64,000 nt of DNA, taken from assembly GCA_963853835.1 (NCBI GenBank), contig OY970820.1, positions 49,472,407 through 49,536,406 on the forward strand, written 5' to 3'. The notes beneath the pieces were generated by a model, which was not told the DNA's origin, ran no database searches, and saw only the letters and a list, made by a program, of their open reading frames with translations. The translations under genes were made by a program, and so were the position numbers. The DNA comes from Calendula officinalis. Its lineage: Eukaryota; Streptophyta; Magnoliopsida; Asterales; Asteraceae. Shown in pieces: positions 9,401-22,677 of this stretch (position 1 is its first letter; the number at the start of each line of letters is the position of its first letter).

Positions 9401-12400
9401 GTGTATTGAGGAATGACAAATATGAGAATTGCTGTTATTATTTTGAGTATAATTCTGATTTAACTCTGAGGGTATTTCGTGACGAGGATCGCTTTTCTGA
9501 GTATATTTTCCGTGTGTTATTCTGAGTGCATCTGCGTTATACACGAAAAAATAATATACACATAATTTTATATAACTTGTGAGATTTTATAATTCTGAGA
9601 CAATTAACCAAAAGAGTAATAAATGGATATAAACTGTGGATATAAAATTCATAAATTATTTAAATGAGAAATATGCTTGAATAAATGAGGAAGTTATTAG
9701 TATTGAAGAGGAGTAATGATTTTAACATTTTCTCAATGTGTCAAATTCATTGAGTAATTATTGAAATCTTAATAATTATATTATCAACTAATTTAAAGAA
9801 TTTTGAGAAAATGTTAAAATCTTGCGTTTTGGGAAAGCACTTAATAAAAAGAGTTATTGAAACGAGTAAATAAAATATATTATCAACTAATTTAAAAAAA
9901 AAAATAAAAAAAAAAAAATTTTATGATAGTTTATCAAGTAGAGTAAAGTGAAAATACCGAGAACATATTTTGTTGTTGTGTTAAAACTTCAGTTGGGTTA
10001 AACATGTTTTTTTTAATGTTAAATTATCATTTGAGATTTTATTTAGTGAATTTTTTTTTTCGGTTATTCACAAAATTTAGAAATTGTGAAATTTTTTTTT
10101 TTTAGAAATTCGGGTGTTATAAAATCTTGGAACAATTAAAAAGGAAAATGCTTTTATAAAGAGATGAAACACGAGTATTGAGGAGAAATTATGCTAGGAA
10201 ATAATAAACTGAGATTTATTAAATTGAGATCAAATAAGAAAACCTTTAAGGTATGTGATTTAAAAAGCTGAGTATGAAAATTCTTCAATTTTTCTCTATG
10301 TGATAGATGAGTTCAATGAAGAACTATTAAATTAACGCAAAGATATTGAATAGACTATAAAAGTTGTTATATTAACTCATCGAGAATTTCCGAGATGAAT
10401 TAAAAATAAGTTATTCAAACTTATCTTAAACGGTAATTATTAAAAGTGAACTAAGGGGAACTGTCATCATTAATTCGGTGGTGATCTATTTAAAATAAAT
10501 TAAAAGAGTTTATGAGCTATATTATGTTCTGAGTTTAACTGTTAAAAAAATAATAAAATATTTTGGCTGAGTGCCTTTTGCTGAGTGCCTTTTTCCGTGT
10601 GCCTTTTGCTGAGTGCATTTCTGAGAATGTTTATAAGATTTTGACTACATGCAACTGAGTGCGAATTTGTATTTTTTTTATGATATGGAAAATATATTAT
10701 TATTATTATTATTTTCTCTCTGAGTGCGATTTGCTGGTGAACTTAAATGTGGGAAGTTGTAAACTTTGGGATTTACTCGTGACCAAACAGAAAGTAGGTG
10801 TCGAAAGTAATAGAGGGCCCCTATTATCGTACACACCGAACTTTTGGTTGGTTATGGGGAGATTTTGAAGGGAACGATGGACCAATGCTTGTTATTGTGA
10901 ATCTAGTTTATGCATGTTATTTGTTTGAGTGAGTATATGTGGTTTATGTTATCATAATAGAGAATTCTAGTGCCAAACTCGAGGACGAGTTTTTCTCCAA
11001 GTGGAGTTGAGTAGGGGTATAAAAGGAAATTGTCAAGAAATAATTATCATTAATTATTATTTATAAATATTATGAGCATGATGCTTATGCAGAGATATTT
11101 TATTGGTATGAATTTAAAGTGCGAAATCTAGATACATATAATTGATCAAATAAATTATAGGAGTAACTATCAAATCAAACAGTTGAGAATAATTAAATTT
11201 ATTTTATGGTAATTATAGAGTTTATAACAAACTGATAAATCGGGATTACTGGAGAAATTAATAAATCAAGTTAGTTGGGTTGAATGAATATCGTGCAAAA
11301 GGGAAGTAGTAATACTACAATTATATATAAAATAAGATAGTATACTTATTCTTGTGTGATTATAATGAGATAATGAAGAATTATTAAATTAAAGTGATGA
11401 AAATTTATTAATGAGTTTGATATGAGAAAACAATTACAATGAAATTTTGAAGAAATGAGTTAAAGGAGAAAAATTTTGAATTAACGGGAAGTTTTATTCG
11501 AAATTTTAGAGGTATTATAAGATATTTATGAGAAAAATTGTATTGTGAACAATATATTTAGAGTTATTGAATAATATATTTGATTATTAATTATTGAATA
11601 CTTAATTATCTTTTGAGGTTGTTAATTGGAGTTGATAATGATTTATTAAAACGAGTTCAAATTAGAAAATTTCATGTAGATTGACTATTGAGTAAATTTT
11701 TGAGTTATAAGAAGTTTATAAATCGAGTTAAATGAGCAAGTCAATAAAACAAGTTAAAAAGAGAAAGTTTTAATTTGTCGGGAAGTTTTATTAAAAAAAA
11801 TTGTAGGTGTTATAAAGTTTTATGAGAAAAATATATTTCGTGAGTAATATATTTTATTTGGAGTTATCGAATAATATTTTTATTTATTAATTTATTGAAT
11901 ATTTAAAATTTTTGAAGTGTTATAAATTTTTATGATAAAATTTTATTTATAAGCAATTATTAAATTGAGTTGAAATTTATATCGTATTAAGAAGAAATTT
12001 CTAAAAGACGAGAAAGTACTAAATTAATGAACAATGAGAAAAATCTTTAAATTGGGAATAAAATGTAATTGCGTATTGAGTAAATGAGAATTAATGAATT
12101 GATTCGTAAATTGAGTAATGAGATATCATTAAAATAAGAGTATGAAATTTAACTGGAATTTTTAGTGGGTAAGATAAATTTAATGAGTAAATATATGGTC
12201 AAAATAATCAAATGACATTTTAAATCGTGTAAAATCAGTAAAACTGACTATTAAGGATCATTAAACTAGAGGAATGAGAAAACATCTATTAAAATATTAT
12301 CGAGAAACCACTAAATGCAGTAGAACGAGAACATATTAAAGAGAATTAAATGACGAGATGGTTAATTTGAGCTAATTAGAGAGTTGCCAGAATGAGTAAA

Positions 12401-13325
12401 AATGTGATATATATCTAATGCTATTGCTAGTAAATATTATAATTTATGAGTTTATGTATGAGATAGATTTCTGGTTTTGTTTCTGAGTTAGATCTCTGGG
12501 TTTGCATCTGAGTTAAGATTTCTGAGTTCACTCCTGAGTTATGTTTTGAGTTCATTTATGCGTTAGACTTATGAGTTATAACTCTGGGTTATATTTCTGA
12601 GTTATCTATCCGAGATATTAAGAATTCTGTGTGATATGCACATGAATAAATTGTCTGTTTTTGTAGTAATTAATAGCGGTGTAAACCACTAAATTGCTTC
12701 TTATGCCTTAAGCAAATTATTGTCCCATAGAGTAGAGGACCTTCTGAGCCATTCTGGTAAAGAATTGCCGATAATGAAATTTTATTGTTACTAAAATGTT
12801 TAGTGAACGTTTGATAGAGTTGGGCGGGGAGAATTTCCCCATAGAACTTATTCCTATCGCCATGAGAGAGCCGTGTGTGATTACAAGAACGAATAAGATG
12901 ACCGAGTATCATGTCGAGATCATATGTTACTACAATTGAATCTGTAACAAACCTCCAAGTGGAGTTGAATCGGAGATTCAACGTAACGTTAACCGCTGAG
13001 TGCAGGAATTGTGTCCGGCTGCGATAGCAAGAGGACATCTTCAGCAGAGTATCGAGGGTTATTTTGCGCATGTTATCGACACCATTTTCGACGATAACCG
13101 AGATCCTTAAGGAACGTTCCGATTTTTGCCCTTATCGTCTTACACCACCAGAGATGGAACATAAGATATGTTGTTACGGGAGCCAGAGTTCATCCTAGTC
13201 GAGTTGGTCCCTAAAGAGCTTCTTTTTATTCATAATTTTTCATATTTCCCTGTTTGAGGATGTGTGTCGTTGGCGAACCTCGGTCGGAGATGCGAGGTCA
13301 TTATCCTGAGCTATTTCCGAGTAAT
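9401..13325 (+). other. AT-rich noncoding interior of element D
   Basis: I find no conserved protein domain on either strand. The sequence is dominated by GAGTAAAT/AAATTAT-like AT-rich text with poly-A and poly-T runs, a TTA microsatellite near 10696-10713, a TGAGTGCCTTTTGC direct repeat at about 10568-10617, and GAGTTA-type repeats at about 12470-12610. From about 12620 to 13363 base composition becomes more even and the sequence is conserved with element G (53737-54060 and 58861-59350 on the minus strand). That part is therefore an ancestral 3' region and not random filler. Confidence 0.7.
10975..11010 (+). pseudogene. internal vestige of a gypsy pol C-terminus
   Basis: The frame reads KLEDEFFSKWS then TGA. 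This is the same acidic-then-KWS-stop pattern seen at the true 3' end of D (13326-13361) and at the end of G, but 2.3 kb too early and not followed by an LTR. It suggests the D interior is a composite that contains the tail of another related element. Confidence 0.45.
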
Positions 13326-13361
13326 GACTTCGGGGACGAAGTCTGTTTCAAGTGGAGTTGA
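13326..13361 (+). pseudogene. vestigial pol C-terminus and PPT region of element D
   Basis: The frame reads DFGDEVCFKWS then TGA, ending two bases before the 3' LTR. Element G has the same tail with one residue changed. Tekay/Del polyproteins end in a comparable acidic motif just before the 3' LTR. The DNA also forms a perfect 7-bp hairpin GACTTCG-GGGA-CGAAGTC at 13326-13343. The purine-rich AAGTGGAGTTGAGT beside the LTR is the likely plus-strand primer. Confidence 0.6.
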
Positions 13362-13363
13362 GT

Positions 13364-15996
13364 TGTAACGCCCTGAAATTTCAATAATTAAATAATATTA
13401 ATTTAGTCGTCATATTTAAATTTAAAATGAATAGTTAATAAATTAATTATAATGAAGATAGACTGTTTATATTATTTCGGCGATCTGTCGTTAAGCGGTT
13501 CATTTTTTTTAGACGTTTTATTTATCTGGACACTTTATTATTTTATAGACATTTGTATATTATTAAATGTAATTAAATAGTTCATCTCGGGTTTAGGCCG
13601 GTTATTTAATCATAAGATTGGAGTGGTATTCTTTTGAGTCGGGCTGGCCATTTGGCCAAGGCCCCGAACCCATCCGTCTTTCTTTTTATTTGATCCAATT
13701 TTGAGTAGTCCATTTGTAGCCCGATGTAGAGATAGGCTTAGGGCCCATGGTGTTTTCTAATACTTAAGAGTTAGGAAAATTAAAGAACCCTTAATCCCTT
13801 TCCAATCTGCCGTCACATCTCAAATTGTTATTCTTTTAAGTCTTCCTTGTGGCCGGATGTTTATGGCATGTAGTAGGCGGGGCGATGGAGCTTTATAGTA
13901 AGTGAAATGGTTGATTCCGTTGAAGATTAAAATGGTGTGCGATTATTGGTGTTGAAAAAAAGAAGCTGCTCTAATTAAATTGTGGTTGAGTGGTGACCGA
14001 CATGTTACTTGGCCATGATTCAATTCCTATAAAATCCTTGCTATTTAATTTCAATAAAAATCTCTTGCTGCCTCCATTGCTTGCGTCAGCCTCAAATAAA
14101 AGGAAAGAGGATTGCGGCTCTTATATGTTTGTAGATTGGGGTTCGTATGCAGTTCGTGTGAGGATCCGGGTGTATCCTCCTCCTCGCGGTTTAATTTGTA
14201 GGGTATAATCTCTAACCCTAATCTGTTGTTTTGATTTTTTTCCCGTAGACCGAGTACTAATCTGTTTCGTGTAGGATGACTAATAGGGTTGCGGGTTTTG
14301 ACAGTTTGGTACCGAGCCCGAGTTGGGTTCGGTTTTGTTTAAATTGTTGTCGTTTTTCATTTTTATTTAACCGTTTGTTGTCCTGATTAGCTACATTATT
14401 ATTGAACTGTTGATTGATCATTCGGGTTTGGAATTTGTAAACCGGGCAGTCAAGACCAAACCTTGGTTGGTCTCGGTGTCGGGTTGGTTTAATCGTTTTT
14501 ATAAGAACCAGACATTTATACCCGAAGAGGAAACCGAACCCGTAGGGTTCTCGGTTTCCCAATCGGGAGATTTTTACAATCGGATTTTTAAAATTCATTT
14601 ATAACTTGAGAAATTAAATTTAAACTTTCACGTATCCAATTTGGAGTGCTCGGGTTTTTATAGTAACGGGTCGGGTTTGCTAAAATGGGTTTTACATAAA
14701 TGCATTTTCTGGCAGATTTCTACCCTTCTGTTCTCGGCTGTTTTTGATCCTTTTAAAATAATCTTTTGGGTTTTTTGGCACGTGCAGGTCACTTGTTTTC
14801 TGAGTTAGCTTTTCAACGCCGCAACCCTCTCGTCAATCCGATTTACGGTTTAAAAGTTATAACTAATTTAGTATGCTGTTGTTAGGAAGATGACCTGTGC
14901 AGCATGTCTGTCTTGCATCACAATTTTGAGACACTTAGAATCTGTTTTAGCCAGTGACCATCTCACAGAGATATGTAGTTCTGGTTGTCTACTTTTCATG
15001 GTACAAATATGGGATAAATCTAATGAATCGTTTAGGAGTTATGGCAGCTTCCGTGAGACTGACGGGTGCTGCCAGTTTTCTGGAATAAGCCTTGGGTAGG
15101 AGTTTAATTCCGGGTTTCGCTTTTTGGTTTTAGGACCGTCTAGGAGATAACGTGCTGTCCTTCTGATTGTCGGGAACCCTTTGGAGCTTACGTTTCTCGA
15201 GGTGAGTATTCTCACCGTGTATTCAGTTATAACGATACGTGCATGACTCATATGGTTAACTGTTTTGATCTGTTGTACTTTCTGTGTGTTGATCTGTTAT
15301 CTGAGTGACTGTTTTTGCATACTACTGATCTGAGACGGACGTGCCGAGTATCTGAGCCGGTACCAAGTCATTTTGTGCTACTAAGTGATAGGGCTATCTG
15401 TGTGGTTTATGTTAGGAGTTGAAAATATAAAAATAATTAATAAATCTCAGTGGAAATTCTGTGTGGTGGCCTGAGTGCCAAATTCTGTGTGGGCCCTTGT
15501 GGCAAATTCTGTGTGGGCCGTTGTGGCAAATTCTGTGTGGGCCCTTGTGGCATTTTAGTGTAAGGAGAGGCGAGGTTGATCTCTCGACTCGAGTTACACA
15601 AGCGCGCTATATAAATTTAGAAGATACAAAAACTGAGAAATTAACTTAGTGGTAAATGATTAGGAGTTCACCTGTGTGCCCTCATGTATTGTATGTTCTA
15701 GTTGTTTGCATTTTGAGTTTATTCACTCAGCTTCCCCGCTGACCCAAAAACTCCCTCCCATTTTTCAGGTACTAGCAAAGGAAAGGAGAAGGTGGACGGT
15801 TGACTACTGTATTACTTCTTAGTGCTGATGTGAAACGTTTTTATTATTTCAAAACTCTGAATTTTATTTAAGACATTTCCGCATTAAATACATTTTATAT
15901 TAAATAATTATTTTGGGGGATTATTTATGGGACCTTTTTGATTATAATTTTGAATTTAAAAAATTTTAAAAATCTTGTAAATTTTAGGGTGTTACA
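13364..15996 (+). repeat. 3' LTR of element D
   Basis: Same length as the 5' LTR and nearly identical. The part from about 14347 onward was copied again into 19381-21030 by the 5034-bp tandem duplication. Candidate donor and acceptor sites fall at 15201/15202 and 15768/15769, giving the same 567-bp spacing as in the 5' LTR. Confidence 0.93.
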
Positions 15997-16001
15997 AACG
16001 A

Positions 16002-17643
16002 TCCTTGATCTTCGAAACTCGAAGAACACGAAGAACGAACGAAGAACACGAAGAACACAAACTTGTGTTCTTGTGTTTGAGGCTTCGGCCGAATGAGAGG
16101 AGGGAGAGGGGGGAATTTCGTGTAAAGAGGCAAGGAACCAACATCTAGGGTTAAGTCATAAGCCTCCTATTTATAATAGAAGATCTTACACTTAAAATCC
16201 TTCTAGTTTAATTAAGATTAACTTCTTAATTAAACTTCCTTTTTACACTTCCACCCCTTATAGTTTTAACTAGTTTATTATTGTTGCACTTAACTATTAA
16301 ATGTCTAGTATTAATACACTAATAATTCGGTACCCATATACACAAATTATATACTTGTATTTATACTTTTAATAATTAATTATATAATAACCTTTATATA
16401 ATTTATACAACAATATTATCCAATTACTTATATGATTTAATAGCTTTAAATCATATTATGGATAATCTATAATTAACACATTGTATATTTACTCAACTAG
16501 TAAATGTACAAACACTTGTATTAATTAGTTAGTTAAACTAATCTAGTAATAAGTTAAACTTAACTTAATACTTAACTGATTCATAATGAATATTATGAAT
16601 CATTCCTCTTCGTAGTATCATTGCATATCTTTCTCGTATTACATGCAGTCACCGGTGTGACCCTTAAGTGTTTCGTATGCATGGATGTATCATCATAGGT
16701 TGACTAACTGTGCACATAAATCCTTCATTTCCGGCATAAGTTGTCGCCTTTTTGATAGAAAAGTTTAGACACAGCAACTTGAACAATTTTGGTAATAACG
16801 GACTCACATAGAGTAACCGTTAACAAACCGTATGAATCGGAAGTCGTTAACACAACTTGAAAATGTGTGACCTACGTTTACAGTTGGCGCAATTTTAGCT
16901 CTAGCAGGATTTCCACTCAATCCTCGTGAAGCACCAGATTGTGATGCCACTATGAGTGTTCCGATGAATTCACGGAGATTCATTTTCAATAGCGTATGTG
17001 TCCTAAATTGGAAATATTTGGCGGTGAGAGCTAGACACACATTGCTTTGAATAAAGACGTAACCCGGGGTAGGAGGTTAATGATTTCAATACCAACATAC
17101 TCCGAATGAGCAGTCGATAGATTATGTGCTACGTCCCCTGATGAATTGAAACAAATTCCTATTGAGAGGAATCTGAGTGGTTGGTGGTGAAGTGTAAATG
17201 CTTGACTGGGCCAGTTAAGTCTGGTGAAACATTCAACACATGAATGATCACATTTTTGTGAGGTTGCCCGATTAATTGACTGTTTGGATGCACTCAAAGG
17301 TGTGTTTTCTTGATATTATTATGTTTTCACATCACCTTGCACTCACCTAAATCTATACCCTATACTTATACCCTCACATTTACCAATTGGCTAAAAAGTA
17401 TTTCCCTTGGAAGGTAAGGCCGGTTCTGGCAAACCATGGGAAGGTATTGTCTTTTTAAAAGATTTATCGATTAATTATTCAAACGGGTATACAAGTTTTG
17501 ATTTTTAAAGTTTCTCCCCCTGGAAATACTAATTCTCCCCTGTAGAATTAATATTTCTCCCCCTCAAAGATAGACAAAGAAATGTACCTGATAACAGCAG
17601 TAGAGGGGTGGGAAAGAGGTTTTACGATTATGTGTTTTACTGA
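16002..17643 (-). mobile_element. Sirevirus 3' noncoding region (copy 1 of the 5-kb duplication)
   Basis: The stretch from the target site of D to the end of the extra ORF has no coding frame. It contains GAAGAACAC-type short repeats and a hairpin AAGAACACAA/TTGTGTTCTT (16051-16072), an AT-rich stretch (16230-16620), the block homologous to 2260-2740 (about 16800-17200), and minus-strand polypurine tracts at about 17513, 17540 and 17561. The order extra ORF, polypurine tracts, then long noncoding tail fits a Sirevirus 3' end. Confidence 0.55.
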
Positions 17644-19380
17644 TTATGAGCGGGTTTCATTCCTTTGATGAGAAGCTCCGGCCGGTTTACAAACAGCCTT
17701 CTCCGGAGCTCCTTGTTGAGTCGCTGTTTTCTCCCCCTGAAAATGTGGAGGAGAGCAGACGCTGACAGAGGCATTTTTGTGCACAACATGGGATTCAGTA
17801 GCACGATTGTGAACCAATTTGGCGAGGATATCAAACTTGGGATGAAGTGAAGTTACTGATTCAAGTAAGGCAAGCTGATTGTCACCGATATTTTTGACAT
17901 CAGACTCAAGTGCGTCGATCTTATCAGAGTGGCCGAAAGGGCGTCACAGGTAGTCTGCAGGTTCTTTGTCAAAATGGCCTGATATTTGTTCAGAGCCCTC
18001 TGTATTTTGTTGAGATACTGGATGTTTGCATTGATGGTTCCGCAATAGCTCATGAGAGTACCATAACGTCTGAAGGTTTTGAGAACTGTGGTCTTTTTAC
18101 GTCTCCGGGAGCTTTCAGGAATGTTAGTGGGAACTGAGCTTAGAACTTTTGGAGAAGTTGCTGCGGGTGCTCAACCGATCGTTCAGGAGAATTTCTTGCA
18201 TCAACTGGAGATTTTGCAAATGTTGGTTGAGGAGATTTAGAAGCTTCATCGTTTTGTGGGGTTTCATCCATGTGGTCATCCCTTTCTTCCAAATCCAGGG
18301 GATCAGCGATCGACCAACCTTTGCCGGACCCGGTCATAGGTTGACGAGTCCTGGTTGTTGAGTTTCTGAACGAGTAACGTTGTGTTTGTGGAGTTTGATG
18401 TAGGGATCGATTTGAGGGTTTCTTATGTGGTGGAGAGTGGTGTTCAGAAGATGAGTGTGAGTTCATTTTTGTGTCCGCAGAGCGGTGGGAGCCATTTTGT
18501 TCAGAATCGGAAGGGTGGGTGTGTGAGGCACTATTTACTGAACCCGGTGCCTCTTCTCTAGGAAGACTGGGCGGAGGTGAGCTGATAAACATTAACATAC
18601 CTGGAGGAATATTGGGAGCCTCCTCTCTTCCTTGACTGGTGAAGTTTGAGTCACCTACGACACCTGAGTTGAAATAGGGCCCAAAGTTTGCATTAAACGC
18701 CTCCTTCCCTAGAGATTGTAAGAAGACCATACAGTGAAAACGAGGGAATGGTACCAGACTCTCCCTTTTCGGAGCACACACTTTTTGATATAGTTGCAAA
18801 AAGACACGAGATGCATAATCAATCCGTGTATCTGAAAATAGGGCGGATCCTAAGATAAAAGCATGTTTGGAGACTGCATCAAATCCCCTTGTTTTGCTGG
18901 TTAAGCATTGGGAGACCGTCATGAAAAATGCAGACCATAAGGGACCCATTTTAGTTCTCGATACGCCTCTTGAGAACGACGCCCTGTATTTTATGTATGG
19001 ATGAACTTGGGCGCTGGCTTCATCAATTTCAGGAAGATCGTCAAAGTCTTGATTTGGCCAAAGATAATCCATTTTTGTGGCTGTTCTGAAAAATTCAAGA
19101 TCGAAGGAAACTTGATGACGTCCTTGCATAATTGTGCCGGAGATGGAGGCTTTCCCATTTTCATATGAAGCCGTGCACGTGTACCAGAACTCAAGGAGCA
19201 TGCATTTAGATAACGGAACGTCATAATGCAGAGCCTCCTTGAGAGGTTGGTTGCGGAAGAAGCTGACCAGTGCTTGAAACTCTTGTTTTCATTGACCTTT
19301 GGGATTTAAGTTGCAACGGGAGTTGTTTTCGGTGTAGTACAGATCTGTGTAATGGCAGTGAACTGCGGGAGCTAGTTTGA
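17644..19380 (-). pseudogene. Sirevirus extra ORF downstream of pol, truncated copy 1
   Basis: This matches 22678-24414 almost base for base. The N-terminus is cut off by the duplication breakpoint at 19380. An in-frame TGA near 19293 (absent from the other copy) closes the frame, and the remaining long open part is 18140-19201 (353 codons). Two frameshifts, near 18140 and near 17930, are shared with the other copy and so predate the duplication. The frame after the first shift reads SRRRKKTT and then a helical LNKIQRALNKYQ stretch. No enzymatic motif is visible. Confidence 0.65.
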
Positions 19381-21030
19381 TTGTCGTTTTTCATTTTTAT
19401 TTAACCGTTTGTTGTCCTGATTAGCTACATTATTATTGAACTGTTGATTGATCATTCGGGTTTGGAATTTGTAAACCGGGCAGTCAAGACCAAACCTTGG
19501 TTGGTCTCGGTGTCGGGTTGGTTTAATCGTTTTTATAAGAACCAGGCATTTATAACCGAAGAGGAAACCGAACCCGTAGGGTTCTCGGTTTCCCAATCGG
19601 GAGATTTTTACAATCGGATTTTTAGAATTCATTTATAACTTGAGAAATTAAATTTAAACTTTCACGTATCCAATTTGGAGTGCTCGGGTTTTTATGGTAA
19701 CGGGTCGGGTTTGCTAAAATGGGTTTTACATAAATGCATTTTCTGGCAGATTTCTACCCTTCTGTTCTCGGCTGTTTTTGATCCTTTTAAAATAATCTTT
19801 TGGGTTTTTTGGCTCGTGGAGGTCACTTGTTTTCTGAGTTAGCTTTTCAACGCCGCAACCCTCTCGTCAATCCGATTTATGGTTTAAAAGTTATAACTAA
19901 TTTAGTATGCTGCTGTTAGGAAGATGACCTGTGCAGCATGTCTGTCTTGCATCACTATTTTGAGACACTTAGAATCTGTTTTAGCCAGTGACCATCTCAC
20001 AGAGATATGTAGTTCTGGTTGTCTACTTTTCATGGTACAAATATGGGATAAATCTAATGAATCATTTAGGAGTTATGGCAGATTCCGTGAGACTGACGGG
20101 TGCTGCCAGTTTTCTGGAATAAGCCTTGGGTAGGAGTTTAATTCCGGGTTTCGCTTTTTGGTTTTAGGACCGTCTAGGAGATAACGTGCTGTCCTTCTGA
20201 TTGTCGGGAACCCTTTGGAGCTTACGTTTCTCGAGGTGAGTATTCTCACCGTGTATTCAGTTATAACGATACGTGCATGACTCATATGGTTAACTGTTTT
20301 GATCTGTTGTACTTTCTGTGTGTTGATCTGTTATCTGAGTGACTGTTTTTGCATACTACTGATCTGAGACGGACGTGCCGAGTATCTGAGCCGGTACCAA
20401 GTCATTTTGTGCTACTAAGTGATAGGGCTATCTGTGTGGTTTATGTTAGGAGTTGAAAACATAAAAATAATTAATAAATCTCAGTGGAAATTCTGTGTGG
20501 TGGCCTGAGTGCCAAATTCTGTGTGGGCCCTTGTGGCAAATTCTGTGTGGGCCCTTGTGGCAAATTCTGTGTGGGCCCTTGTGGCATTTTAGTGTGAGGA
20601 GAGGCGAGGTTGATCTCTCGACTCGAGTTACACAAGCGCGCTATATAAATTTAAAAGATACAAAAACTGAGAAATTAACTTAGTGGTAAATGATTAGGAG
20701 TTCACCTGTGTGCCCTCATGTATTGTATGTTGTAGTTGTTTGCATTTTGAGTTTATTCACTCAGCTTCCCCGCTGACCCAAAAACTCCCTCCCATTTTTC
20801 AGTTACTAGCAAAGGAAAGGAGAAGGTGGACGGTTGACTGCTGTATTACTTCTTAGTGCTGATGTGAAACGTTTTTATTATTTCAAAACTCTGAATTTTA
20901 TTTAAGACATTTCCGCATTAAATACATTTTATATTAAATAATTATTTTGGGGGATTATTTATGGGACCTTTTTTATTATAATTTTGAATTTAAAAAATTT
21001 TAAAAATCTTGTAAATTTTAGGGTGTTACA
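19381..21030 (+). repeat. truncated third copy of the D LTR
   Basis: This is the last 1650 bp of the D 3' LTR, duplicated together with its flank and the AACGA site (21031-21035). It has no 5' end and no associated internal region, so it is not a solo LTR formed by recombination. The acceptor-like CAGG of the other copies reads CAGT here (20802). Confidence 0.9.
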
Positions 21031-21035
21031 AACGA

Positions 21036-22677
21036 TCCTTGATCTTCGAAACTCGAAGAAGACGAAGAACGAACGAAGAACACGAAGAACACAAACTTGT
21101 GTTCTTGTGTTTGAGGCTTCGGCCGAATGAGAGGAGGGAGAGGGGGGAATTTCGTGTAAAGAGGCAAGGAACCAACATCTAGGGTTAAGTCATAAGCCTC
21201 CTATTTATAATAGAAGATCTTACACTTAAAACCCTTCTAGTTTAATTAAGATTAACTTCTTAATTAAACTTCCTTTTTACACTTCCATCCCTTATAGTTT
21301 TAACTAGTTTATTATTGTTGCACTTAACTATTAAATGTCTAGTATTAATACACTAATAATTCGGTACCCATATACACGAATTATATACTTGTATTTATAC
21401 TTTTAATAATTAATTATATAATAACCTTTATATAATTTATACAACAATATTATCCAATTACTTATATGATTTAATAGCTTTAAATCATATTATGGATAAT
21501 CTATAATTAACACATTGTATATTTACTCAACTAGTAAATGTACAAACACTTGTATTAATTAGTTAGTTAAACTAATCTAGTAATAAGTTAAACTTAACTT
21601 AATACTTAACTGATTCATAATGAATATTATGAATCATTCCTCTTCGTAGTATCATTGCATATCTTTCTCGTATTACATGCAGTCACCGGTGTGACCCTTA
21701 AGTGTTTCGTATGCATGGATGTATCATCATAGGTTGACTAACTGTGCACATAAATCCTTCATTTCCGGCATAAGTTGTCGCCTTTTTGATAGAAAAGTTT
21801 AGACACAGCAACTTGAACAATTTTGGTAATAACGGACTCACATAGAGTAACCGTTAACACACCGTATGAATCGGAAGTCGTTAACACAACTTGAAAATGT
21901 GTGACCTACGTTTACAGTTGGCGCAATTTTAGCTCTAGCAGGATTTCCACTCAATCCTCGTGAAGCACCAGATTGTGATGCCACTATGAGTGTTCCGATG
22001 AATTCACGGAGATTCATTTTCAATAGCGTATGTGTCCTAAATTGGAAATATTTGGCGGTGAGAGCTAGACACACATTGCTTTGAATAAAGACGTAACCCG
22101 GGGTAGGAGGTTAATGATTTCAATACCAACATACTCCGAATGAGCAGTCGATAGATTATGTGCTACGTCCCCTGATGAATTGAAACAAATTCCTATTGAG
22201 AGGAATCTGAGTGGTTGGTGGTGAAGTGTAAATGCTTGACTGGGCCAGTTAAGTCTGGTGAAACATTCAACACATGAATGATCACATTTTTGTGAGGTTG
22301 CCCGATTAATTGACGGTTTGGATGCACTCAAAGGTGTGTTTTCTTGATATTATTATGTTTTCACATCACCTTGCACTCACCTAAATCTATACCCTATACT
22401 TATACCCTCACATTTACCAATTGGCTAAAAAGTATTTCCCTTGGAAGGTAAGGCCGGTTCTGGCAAACCATGGGAAGGTATTGTCTTTTTAAAAGATTTA
22501 TCGATTAATTATTCAAACGGGTATACAAGTTTTGATTTTTAAAGTTTCTCCCCCTGGAAATACTAATTCTCCCCTCTAGAATTAATATTTCTCCCCCTCA
22601 AAGATAGACAAAGAAATGTACCTGATAACAGCAGTAGAGGGGTGGGAAAGAGTTTTTACGATTATGTGTTTTACTGA
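21036..22677 (-). mobile_element. Sirevirus 3' noncoding region (copy 2 of the 5-kb duplication)
   Basis: Counterpart of 16002-17643, with the same polypurine tracts (near 22547, 22574 and 22595), hairpin and AT-rich stretch. Nothing coding is seen. Confidence 0.55.

Larger units (their letters stand above)
6561..15996 (+). mobile_element. LARD-like nonautonomous gypsy element D, complete
   Basis: A 9436-bp element with two near-identical 2633-bp LTRs (6561-9193, 13364-15996), TG/CA ends, a 5-bp TSD and an initiator-Met tRNA primer site. The 4170-bp interior carries no gag or pol domains. Only a gag-like start (MSRR at 9323) and a pol-like C-terminus (13326-13361) remain at its two ends. Long LTRs, the TGTAACGCCC start and the acidic tail followed by KWS-stop next to the LTR are typical of Tekay/Del chromoviruses. 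A long noncoding interior fits the LARD class. I see few differences between the two LTRs, so the insertion is fairly recent. Mobilisation would need proteins from a partner element, which is inference. Confidence 0.88.

Noticed and set aside
12670..13071. 133-codon minus-strand frame in the D interior
   Set aside because: The DNA is conserved with G, but the frame is not maintained there. Conservation reflects an ancestral 3' region on the other strand.
19381..21030. Solo LTR of the D family
   Set aside because: It lacks the 5' 980 bp, and its left border coincides with the 5034-bp duplication joint. It is a duplication fragment and not a product of LTR recombination.
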